This document shows, one piece after another, positions 32,364 to 40,264 of a DNA stretch of 62,651 nt. Source of the DNA: an uncultured Prevotella sp. (GTDB lineage: Bacteria; Bacteroidota; Bacteroidia; Bacteroidales; Bacteroidaceae); contig CAKQEI010000004.1 of assembly GCA_934230115.1 (NCBI GenBank), positions 1-62,651 of the forward strand. Direction: 5' to 3'. Under the pieces are notes generated by a model that saw nothing but the letters and a program-made list of their open reading frames with translations, did not search any database and was not told the origin of the DNA. The position numbers and the translations under genes are program-made. How positions within the stretch are numbered: the first letter of the stretch is position 1; each line of letters opens with the position of its first letter.

Positions 32364-34547
32364 CTATGCCTTTATCGAGAACAAGAATCTTGCCCCACCT
32401 GTATATGTGGTGTCGAGATAAATGCTGCCTCCAAGCAAGTCGGCGATAATGCGACAAATATGGAGTCCGAGACCCAGACCTTGCTTAAACTGGTCGAGTT
32501 TCGTGAAGCTCTTGAATATCTCCTCTGCCTTGTCCCTTGGCACACCAATACCGGTGTCGGTGACGCTGAATGTCACCATTCCAGGAGTCGACTTCGTTGA
32601 GCATCCAAGCGTGATAGTGCCATTAGTAGTATTCTTCTCCGCGTTAGACAGCATATTGACAAGCACCTGCACCACACGTTTCACGTCGGTGTGTATCTGC
32701 ATGTTGTCAAGCTCGTCAGTTTCGAGTTGCATTTTCACCCCAGGCAACTTGTGCTGTCCTGACAGCGACATAGCCTTGAGGCATATCTCGCCTATTGTCA
32801 CGCTGCGATATTGCAGGTTGTAAGTGCCACTCTCAAGCTGTGCCGTGTCGAGCACATCGCCCACAAGCATTATCAGGTTGTCGGAATTGGTCTTGATGCG
32901 CTCACCGAAGTCGTTGCGCATGTCCTCGTCCATCGAGCCGTCGTCGCCGGCTATAAGCTCGGAGAATCCCACTATGGCATTTAGCGGAGTGCGTATCTCA
33001 TGACTCATGTTCTGGATGAACACCGTCTTGACACGGTCGGCAGCCACAGCCTTCTCCTTTGCCAACAAGAGTTCGTCGTTATTGCGCTCAAGTGTGTCGT
33101 TGGCACGTTCCAGTCGATGCATAAGCTTGCGTCTGTTCCATATATATATAGCTACGGCAATAAGCAGGAGCACTCCTATGGCAAATGCCGACATGAGCAG
33201 CGCGTCGTGCAATCGTTTCTGTGCCTTCTCGGCGTTAAGCTCATGTAGCAATTTGTCTGCCTCAAGTTGCTTGTTGTCGTACGACAACCGCAATAGATCG
33301 GAGTTTGACTTTGCCTTGCGCAACTCAAGCGACGAGTTGCGCAGCGTGAGCTGGGTGTTGGCAAGCTTAAGGTGGGTGTTGGTAAGCTCCGTGGTCTGGC
33401 GTTGGGAGAGCAAGTTCTGTCTATCCATCTCAAGTCGTTGGTTTTCATACTCAAGTTTCTGGTTTACAAAACGGGCATTCATCTCCATGAAGTTGTTCGA
33501 GCGCACACTGTCCTGTGCCTTTATACGCGAGCGATAGAGCGTTGTCTGCGCGTTGGTCATCTCAAGATAGTCGCCCACAAGACGGTTGTACTCTATCCAC
33601 AGACAGTACTTTCGGTACATACCCTTTCCTGGGAAATTGGCAATGCAATCCTTTGCCTCATCATATCTGTTGCTATACATAAGGTTCATGATGCCCATCT
33701 CGCACTCATTCGGATCCGAAGCTCTTGGATTAGCCTCACGGTTCAGAAGTGCAGTGTATCGGTCGTAATATTCCTTAAACTTATCATACTTATCAAGCAT
33801 GAACGATGCATAGGCTGCATTGCGCAACAGCTGTTCCGTCTGGTCGTTGGTGCGCGAATGCTCCAACCCCTTCACAGCATTGTCATACATCTCCTGAAAG
33901 CGGGAAAGCCCCTCGTAGCAACTGGAAAGCTTAGTGTAGAGCGGTGCCACATTTTCCATAGGCAAGTTTTTCTGCGCATATTCAAGGGCACTACTGTATT
34001 TTTCCACAGCAAGCCCTATCTCCATGCGCACTTTGTGCACCAATCCAAACATATTGAGCGTTGAATACACTCCATACTTATGATTGTTTTTCTTGGCAAA
34101 CTCCGACTTGCTTTGTATATAGGTAAGGGCCTCGTACATACGATGGCGCAGCAAGAGATAGTTCACACGGTTGGAAACACCAAAGTAGTAGTATTTCTCC
34201 TGATGATACTGCAGAGCCTTGTCAAGCAATTCGTTCACCGCCTTCTCAAACTCAGCATCGTTGCGCTCATTATAATAATAGAGCATAGGTATGGTGAGTG
34301 CGAGCACCTGTGCACGGTGGTCGCCAATGATAGCGGCACGACGATACATTTGCAAGGCGAGGTCGCGTCCCTTCTTTGTAGTACGCTGACGGAACGCCTG
34401 GTCGTACATCGAATATAACTGGTCGTTGATTTTTAACGGATTGTTCTGCGCGCGGCACGGCACGGCAAATGACATAGCAGCCACAATAATGAGCAACCTC
34501 CATGACATTTTCGTAAGGTGTCGTATCAGAGCAAATTCGTTTGTCAT
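32364..34547 (-). CDS. TPR-domain membrane histidine kinase (complete)
   Basis: A 727-residue sensor kinase: signal peptide (ending PCRAQ), periplasmic TPR-like domain from NNPLKINDQLYSMY to about 350, coiled coil with LRNSSLELRK, membrane span about 448-470, HisKA with His516 in NMSHEIRTPLNAI, and HATPase with the N-box MLSNAEKNT, DTGIGVP and GLGLGLH. All catalytic motifs are present although the N-box is slightly unusual (SNAEKN for SNAIKF). There is no receiver domain; likely partners are the receivers in the two upstream genes. It follows the hybrid kinase by 23 bases. Signal sensed is unknown. Confidence 0.9.
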   Translation of the reverse strand: MTNEFALIRHLTKMSWRLLIIVAAMSFAVPCRAQNNPLKINDQLYSMYDQAFRQRTTKKGRDLALQMYRRAAIIGDHRAQVLALTIPMLYYYNERNDAEFEKAVNELLDKALQYHQEKYYYFGVSNRVNYLLLRHRMYEALTYIQSKSEFAKKNNHKYGVYSTLNMFGLVHKVRMEIGLAVEKYSSALEYAQKNLPMENVAPLYTKLSSCYEGLSRFQEMYDNAVKGLEHSRTNDQTEQLLRNAAYASFMLDKYDKFKEYYDRYTALLNREANPRASDPNECEMGIMNLMYSNRYDEAKDCIANFPGKGMYRKYCLWIEYNRLVGDYLEMTNAQTTLYRSRIKAQDSVRSNNFMEMNARFVNQKLEYENQRLEMDRQNLLSQRQTTELTNTHLKLANTQLTLRNSSLELRKAKSNSDLLRLSYDNKQLEADKLLHELNAEKAQKRLHDALLMSAFAIGVLLLIAVAIYIWNRRKLMHRLERANDTLERNNDELLLAKEKAVAADRVKTVFIQNMSHEIRTPLNAIVGFSELIAGDDGSMDEDMRNDFGERIKTNSDNLIMLVGDVLDTAQLESGTYNLQYRSVTIGEICLKAMSLSGQHKLPGVKMQLETDELDNMQIHTDVKRVVQVLVNMLSNAEKNTTNGTITLGCSTKSTPGMVTFSVTDTGIGVPRDKAEEIFKSFTKLDQFKQGLGLGLHICRIIADLLGGSIYLDTTYTGGARFLFSIKA

Positions 34548-34570
34548 ATCACTATTCTTAATTTTTGATA

Positions 34571-36616
34571 TTAATTATTCCCCTCGCTTTTCTTCAGAAG
34601 GTCCTTCAGTCGCATACGGAGTTGTGGCATACATACCGGCTTGGCCATGTAAGCGTCCATTCCCGAGGCAAGAATCTTCTCCTCGTCAGCACTTGTGGCA
34701 TAAGCAGTGAGAGCAAGTATCGGAGTGTTTGGCGACTTCTTCTTGATTATAGCAGAGGCCTCATAACCATCCATCACTGGCATGTTGATGTCCATGATAA
34801 CGAGCTTCGGCTTGAAGGTGTCGAAGGCTTCCACCGCCTCCTTGCCGTTCCAGGCATGGAAGAGATTGTACTCGCGCGAGAGTATAGCACTTACGAGTTT
34901 GAAGTTGCTCTCATTGTCCTCAGCCACGAGTATGCGCACCTTCTGGTCCTCAGCAATCACCTTGTGCGACATTGGCTGTATTGGCTGTTTGGGCTCCTCC
35001 ACTACTGGTTCCGAATCCTCTTTCTCTTTTGCCGTTGAGTCGTAAGGAATGGTGAAGAAGAATGTTGAGCCTTTGCCCAACTCCGACTCAGCCCATATCT
35101 TTCCGCCAAACTTAGTCACGATACTCTTGCATATCGAGAGTCCGAGACCGTTGCCTTTCATGAAGGCGTTGAGCTTGACAAAGCGGCCAAATATGTCTTC
35201 GAGGTGGTTGGGGTCGATGCCCGAGCCTGTGTCCTTGACATAGAACTCAAGCATATTGCCCTTCTGCTTGTAACCCATGGTGATAGAACCGCTGTCGGTA
35301 TACTTTATGGCGTTGGTCACAAGATTAGTGATGACCTGCACCATACGGTTGCGGTCGAGATTAAGCGTACACTTAGGCAAACCCAGCTCACATCGCATTG
35401 TGACAGGTTTATCCGGGTCAAGGCGCAGGCGCAGCGATTCCTCGGTCTCCTTCATCAAGGCGTTCACATCGAAGTCTTTGTCAATATACTCCATGTTGCC
35501 AGCTTCTATCTTCGATATGTCGAGGATGTCGTTTATGAGCTGCAACAATTGTCCGCTGTTCGACTGGATAATACGCGAGTATTCCTCCTGCTCCTCCTTT
35601 GTGTCGGCTCCGCACAATAGTTCTGAGAATCCCACAATGGCATTGAGCGGAGTGCGTATCTCATGGCTCATGTTGGCAAGAAACGCCGATTTAAGACTGT
35701 TCAGTTCCTCTGCCTTCTTCTTGGCATCAGTAAGCACCTTCTCCATCTGCTTGCGCTTGGTGACAAGTTGTATAGAGCCTTCGAGTGTCTTAAGGCGACC
35801 GTTTGCATCGCGCTCGCCCGGAACCACACGCACCTCATACCATTCGGTTTGCTTACCGTTGCCACGGTCCTCACTACACTCCATGTCATATTTCACTCTC
35901 TCTATCGAGCCATTTATCAAGTCGTCGAGCAAATGGCGCAATTCATCGCGCGACTCCTGCGGGAATTTTGCAAAAGTCTCGTCGCCGTCTGTGGTTACAT
36001 ATTTCAAGGCTTGATTAGAAGCCCCCTCACGGTCGAGTTCGAGTCGGGTGATAAGCTGTGTGCCCACATATATCTTTATAGGAGTGATATGGCTTATCTC
36101 AAGTGCCTGCTCCATCTGGCGGCGCAGTCCTTGCAATGCGTCCTGCGTCTTGTGAAGGTTGGAACTGTCGATAAGGAAGTACTCCACTAAGTTGGTGTTA
36201 GGGCGTATCTTTGCCACACAGTCGTAGAAGATATTGGTGTCTTTCTCAAAATACTGGAAGTTGACAAGATTGCCAAGCTGTTTCGCCGAGTTGGCTGCAC
36301 CAAGAAACGCCGACTGTCCGCCCGGGAAGAAGTCGCTGCTGTATTTGCCAACGGGCGACACTCTGCCAGGTATGAAGTCAAGACAACGCTTGTTGATTTT
36401 GCACACCTTCAGGTCAACAACGGTGCCATTGTTGTCGTATACCATCTCTTCGAGATAGTAAAGGATTGGTAACGAGTCGATGATGTCATCAACACCTTTG
36501 TTTTCATCAGTTTTCTCCACCTTCTTAGCACGTCTGAAGGCGAAATGATAGATCAGGATACACGCGAGTGCTAACGCGATTGGTAGGATTACATTGTAAA
36601 TAATCATAGCTATCAT
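34571..36616 (-). CDS. PAS-type hybrid histidine kinase with C-terminal receiver
   Basis: A 681-residue membrane kinase. One membrane span near the N-terminus (about 5-26), a PAS-like sensory region (about 45-290), HisKA with His318 in NMSHEIRTPLNAI, a complete HATPase (VTNAIKYTDSG; DTGSGI; GNGLGLSI), then a receiver with Asp609 in LVIMDINMPVMDG. The sensory part is cytoplasmic. The start at MIAMIIYN is preferred because its ATG overlaps the TGA of the upstream response-regulator gene (ATGA), a translational-coupling arrangement; a GTG 27 bases further upstream is possible. A good candidate for relaying phosphate between the TPR kinase and the stand-alone receiver protein. Confidence 0.9.
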   Translation of the reverse strand: MIAMIIYNVILPIALALACILIYHFAFRRAKKVEKTDENKGVDDIIDSLPILYYLEEMVYDNNGTVVDLKVCKINKRCLDFIPGRVSPVGKYSSDFFPGGQSAFLGAANSAKQLGNLVNFQYFEKDTNIFYDCVAKIRPNTNLVEYFLIDSSNLHKTQDALQGLRRQMEQALEISHITPIKIYVGTQLITRLELDREGASNQALKYVTTDGDETFAKFPQESRDELRHLLDDLINGSIERVKYDMECSEDRGNGKQTEWYEVRVVPGERDANGRLKTLEGSIQLVTKRKQMEKVLTDAKKKAEELNSLKSAFLANMSHEIRTPLNAIVGFSELLCGADTKEEQEEYSRIIQSNSGQLLQLINDILDISKIEAGNMEYIDKDFDVNALMKETEESLRLRLDPDKPVTMRCELGLPKCTLNLDRNRMVQVITNLVTNAIKYTDSGSITMGYKQKGNMLEFYVKDTGSGIDPNHLEDIFGRFVKLNAFMKGNGLGLSICKSIVTKFGGKIWAESELGKGSTFFFTIPYDSTAKEKEDSEPVVEEPKQPIQPMSHKVIAEDQKVRILVAEDNESNFKLVSAILSREYNLFHAWNGKEAVEAFDTFKPKLVIMDINMPVMDGYEASAIIKKKSPNTPILALTAYATSADEEKILASGMDAYMAKPVCMPQLRMRLKDLLKKSEGNN

Positions 36617-37626
36617 ATTTGTAAAAGTATTTGAAATTGGCACATGCCGTTGCTGCCACGCTCACACACCACAGCCCCGTTCATCTTAGAGGCTAACTCA
36701 AGAGCTATCTCAACGCGCATGTCTGTTGTTTCTGTGTCTTCGTCAGCCGTGCGTGTGGCTATTACGATATTGGTGAGTCCGCCGTCTACACTGGCGTTCA
36801 CCTGCACGTCGCCAGTACTCAATCTGCATGCGTAGGATATGAGATTGATGAGCACGGCACGAAAGAGAGCAGGGTCGGCCGACACACTTGCATCATTGTT
36901 TAGATTGATGCGCCATGTCACTCCACGAACTGCCGTAGCGGGCTTTATCAGACTTATTACATCGGAGAGCGTGTCGTTCACCGAAATCTTGGCGTTGCGC
37001 ACATAATAGTTTTTCATACGTCGCACAGTCCAGTTGATAAGTCCTTGTGCCGAATGGTCGCTCTCGTTCAGCAAGTCGTCGTTCACAAGTTCTATTGGCA
37101 CACAAAGCGCCATCTCTGTGAGCAAACGCGACCAGTTGTCCTGTTTCTGGCAAGCCACAAAGGCAAGCAGACGCATAGTATTGTCGTAGTGTGCCGAGGA
37201 CGACACTATGTTTTCTTCCTCCTCACGCTCCTTGCGATTGGTAGCAAGCGTTATTTGCGATTGTATTGTGGATATCAGGCGATCCTGCACGAATGGTTTC
37301 GTGACAAACTCATTGGCTCCTGCCTCCAATCCCTCCTTTATGTCGGCATCGGAGTTCAGCGCCGAAAGCATTATTATAGGTATATCGCGTGTCATAGGGT
37401 TGGCACGCACGGCACGTGTAGTCTCAAAACCATTCATGTTGGGCATAAGAATGTCCATCAAGATACAGTCGGGCTTTTCGTGTGTTAATATATCAAGAGC
37501 CTGCTGTCCACTACTCGCGCTGATGACTTTGAACTTCTGCTTGGCGAGCATTCCTTTCACCAGCAACACGTTCACAGGCACATCATCAACAACGAGTACG
37601 GTACATTGTGAATTATCTGTAGCCAT
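36613..37626 (-). CDS. Receiver protein with decayed HATPase-like output domain
   Basis: A 337-residue cytoplasmic protein, first gene of the operon. Residues 6-125 are an intact receiver (DD at 14-15, Asp58 in CILMDILMPNMNG, Lys110 in VTKPF). The rest (about 140-337) has the layout of a histidine-kinase DHp/ATPase module: ALFRAVLINLISYACRLS resembles an N-box but lacks the magnesium-binding Asn; no G-box GLGLGL is present; and the end (MNGAVVCERGSNGMCQFQIL) matches a kinase C-terminus. So the ATPase is probably inactive and may be a protein-interaction module. No DNA-binding domain exists, so output must be by protein contact. Confidence 0.8.
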   Translation of the reverse strand: MATDNSQCTVLVVDDVPVNVLLVKGMLAKQKFKVISASSGQQALDILTHEKPDCILMDILMPNMNGFETTRAVRANPMTRDIPIIMLSALNSDADIKEGLEAGANEFVTKPFVQDRLISTIQSQITLATNRKEREEEENIVSSSAHYDNTMRLLAFVACQKQDNWSRLLTEMALCVPIELVNDDLLNESDHSAQGLINWTVRRMKNYYVRNAKISVNDTLSDVISLIKPATAVRGVTWRINLNNDASVSADPALFRAVLINLISYACRLSTGDVQVNASVDGGLTNIVIATRTADEDTETTDMRVEIALELASKMNGAVVCERGSNGMCQFQILLQI

Positions 37627-37733
37627 AATATTGTTGTTTTGTCTATTGTTGATTGTTACACTTTGTCAGAACGTTCTGCACAATTATAAAAACGGCTTGT
37701 CGTTATTTCAAAAACAAACGTCCCAATTCTTTG

Positions 37734-37741
37734 CAAAGTTA
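37734..37741 (-). promoter_or_regulatory. -7 element of the kinase-array operon
   Basis: Minus-strand TAACTTTG, perfect match, about 108 bases before the first start codon. The next 250 bases, up to the hairpin at 37994, show no gene or other clear feature. Confidence 0.6.
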
Positions 37742-37993
37742 GGAAAAATAATTGTCATTATATCACTTTTACAACGATTTATTTTCCATATCGTAAAAAG
37801 AAAAATAACTTGGAATACAAAACAGAAATAATGCTACATTTTTCCAAATTGAGAAACAGAGAGTTATATAACTTCGGAGCGTTAGAAATAACATTTTTGA
37901 GCAATTAAAAGAAACAAGAAAACAGACAATACTTAGAGTGGTCAACTAAAATCGTCAAACCACATGACAACAAGATTTACCGCTTGACGTGTA

Positions 37994-38065
37994 TTTCTGT
38001 TTTCTCGGGAGGTAAATTTTGTTTCCTCGGGAGGGAACAAAATTTACCTCCCGAGAAAACAGAAA
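37994..38065 (-). terminator. Large hairpin after the M13 peptidase gene
   Basis: Perfect 30-bp inverted repeat (37994-38023 / 38036-38065) with a 12-base loop that itself repeats CTCGGGAGG. It begins six bases beyond the stop of the peptidase gene. The arm contains TTTCTGTTTTCTCGGGAGG. Confidence 0.75.
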
Positions 38066-38070
38066 AATGA

Positions 38071-40101
38071 TTACCAAATTTGTGCTCTCTTCTTCTTGTC
38101 CAGGAAGAGCTTGTCGCCCTTCTTCACATTGAATGCCTTATACCAAGCGTCTATCTGTGGCAAGGCGGCATTAACACGAGCCTCAGCAGGTGAGTGAGGG
38201 TCGGTCTTAATCTGACGGTCGATGAACTCAGGACGTGCGTTGCCTGCCCATACTGTAGCCCATGAGAGGAAGAATCGCTGCAATGGAGTGAAACCGTCGA
38301 TTGTCTTGGCTGCCGACGGGTTCTCCTTGAGCACATTCTCAAGGGCGCGGAGTGAGATGTTAAGGCCACCATTGTCGCCGATGTTCTCGCCGAGAGTCAG
38401 CTTACCGTTGATCTTCTTGCCAGGCAGAGCCTCTACATTCGAGAAGTAGTCTACGAGCACCTTTGTGCGAGCCTCAAAGTTCTTCTTGTCGGCTGCCGTC
38501 CACCAGTCATGCTGGTTGCCGTTCTTGTCGAACTGCGCGCCCTGGTCGTCGAAGCCGTGCGACATCTCATGACCAATCACACCACCAATACCACCATAGT
38601 TTACAGCCTCGTCAACATTGGGGTCGAAGAAAGGAGGCTGAAGAATGGCTGCCGGGAAGCAGATTTCATTGGTGGTAGGATTATAGTAGGCGTTGACAGT
38701 CTGCGGAGTCATTTGCCACTCTGCCTTGTCCACCGGCTTGTTCACCTTGCGCGAGATATAGTCCTTCGAAAGGAACGCTGAGATATTCTGCATGTTCTCA
38801 AGCAACGAGAGCGACTCGTCAATGTCAAGTCCGCTGTAGTCCTTCCACTTGTCAGGATAGCCAATCTTCACGATGAAGTTGGCGAGCTTGTCCTGGGCCT
38901 GAGCCTTTGTGGCAGCCGACATCCATGTAGCCTCATCAATGCGCTGCGAGAGGGCTGTCTGCAGGTTCTTCACAAGTTTAATCATCATTTCCTTGCTTGA
39001 TGCGGGGAAATACTTCTCTACATAGAGCTTGCCGATAGCCTCTCCAAGCACACCGCTTACAAGGTTGGTGGCACGCTTCCAGCGAGGACGGTCCTGCTGA
39101 ACGCCCGACATTACACGGCTCAACTCAAAATCGGCCTTGCGGAAATCATCGCCAAGATAGCCTGTCTGGCTTGCCACAGCGTGTGCCTCGGCATAAGCCT
39201 TGAGGTCGTCGAGCGGCTCGTCGGCAAGAATCTTCTCCACTTCGTGGATAGGCTCAATCTGACCAACGTCGATGTGAGAGAATGGAGGGAATCCCTGAGC
39301 GAGGAAGAAGTTGCCCCAGTCAATGCCTGGGAAGTCCTTCACAAGCTGGGCATAAGTCATCTTATGATAGTTGGCCTGCACGTCGCGAAGCTCCACCTGG
39401 CTCTTGCTTGCCTTGGCAATGCGGGTCTCTATGCGCATTGTGGCATCAGCCTTGCGCTGAGCTGTAGCCTCGTCGTTGCCTGCGAGAACAAGAATCTGCT
39501 TGATATATTTAGCATAAGCATCGCGCACTGCCTTCACCTGAGCGTCGTCAGAGAGGTAGTAGTCGCGCTCGCCAAGTCCGAGTCCACCCTGACCCAAACC
39601 AACGAGATTGTTGGCTGCATCCTTCATGTCGGCTCCGACACCGGCACCGAACATCAAGCATCCTACGCCACGCGCGTCGAGCTGGGCTATAACAAGCTGA
39701 TACTCGCGACGGTCGCCAATGGCGTTAATCTCCTTGAGGATTGGCTGCAATGGAGCAGCACCCTCGCGATTGAGGCGCACGCTGTCCATGGCAAGGTTGT
39801 AGAGCGAGCCTATCTTCTGTCCGAGCGAGCCTTTAGGCTGCTGCTTAGACGAATACTCGTTGATGAGACCGAGAATGCGCTTCTGGTTCATCTCGTCGAG
39901 GTCGGTGAACGAACCATTGCGTGCATGCTCCGCATCAAGCGGATGTGCCTTGCGCCAGCCACCGATAGCATACTCATAGAAGTCGTTGCCGGGCTTTACA
40001 GACTTGTTCATGTAGTCTGTGTTGATGCCCTTCGAGGTCTGCGCACCTGCCGACACGGCTGCGGTCAGCGAGAGTGCAAAAAGAATTGTTCTTACGTTCA
40101 T
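38071..40101 (-). CDS. pepO: M13-family zinc metallopeptidase (PepO/neprilysin-like)
   Basis: A 676-residue exported endopeptidase; signal peptide ends SAGAQ. The zinc site is HEMSH in IGGVIGHEMSHGFDDQG, and the third ligand is in GENIGDNGG (the ExxxD motif of M13). NAYYNPTTNEICFPAAIL is the substrate-binding NAY motif, and the end ...KKRAQIW corresponds to the conserved C-terminal CRVW-type motif. Length (about 680) is standard. It cleaves oligopeptides up to a few kDa, probably in the periplasm as part of peptide nutrition. Own -7 element (40166-40173) and hairpin. Confidence 0.94.
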   Translation of the reverse strand: MNVRTILFALSLTAAVSAGAQTSKGINTDYMNKSVKPGNDFYEYAIGGWRKAHPLDAEHARNGSFTDLDEMNQKRILGLINEYSSKQQPKGSLGQKIGSLYNLAMDSVRLNREGAAPLQPILKEINAIGDRREYQLVIAQLDARGVGCLMFGAGVGADMKDAANNLVGLGQGGLGLGERDYYLSDDAQVKAVRDAYAKYIKQILVLAGNDEATAQRKADATMRIETRIAKASKSQVELRDVQANYHKMTYAQLVKDFPGIDWGNFFLAQGFPPFSHIDVGQIEPIHEVEKILADEPLDDLKAYAEAHAVASQTGYLGDDFRKADFELSRVMSGVQQDRPRWKRATNLVSGVLGEAIGKLYVEKYFPASSKEMMIKLVKNLQTALSQRIDEATWMSAATKAQAQDKLANFIVKIGYPDKWKDYSGLDIDESLSLLENMQNISAFLSKDYISRKVNKPVDKAEWQMTPQTVNAYYNPTTNEICFPAAILQPPFFDPNVDEAVNYGGIGGVIGHEMSHGFDDQGAQFDKNGNQHDWWTAADKKNFEARTKVLVDYFSNVEALPGKKINGKLTLGENIGDNGGLNISLRALENVLKENPSAAKTIDGFTPLQRFFLSWATVWAGNARPEFIDRQIKTDPHSPAEARVNAALPQIDAWYKAFNVKKGDKLFLDKKKRAQIW

Positions 40102-40165
40102 TATTATTAATTAATGTTTGTTGTTTCGTCTTACAAATTGACTACATATTTATTATATTGAACTG

Positions 40166-40173
40166 CAAATTTA
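40166..40173 (-). promoter_or_regulatory. -7 element of pepO
   Basis: Minus-strand TAAATTTG, perfect match, 65 bases before the start codon. Confidence 0.55.
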
Positions 40174-40264
40174 CAGATTTTACTACACACTAAGGCTTTT
40201 TATTAGGAATAGTTAACAACGAATTGACATTCAGGAAACCATAATGAAGATATTGCTATCTACA

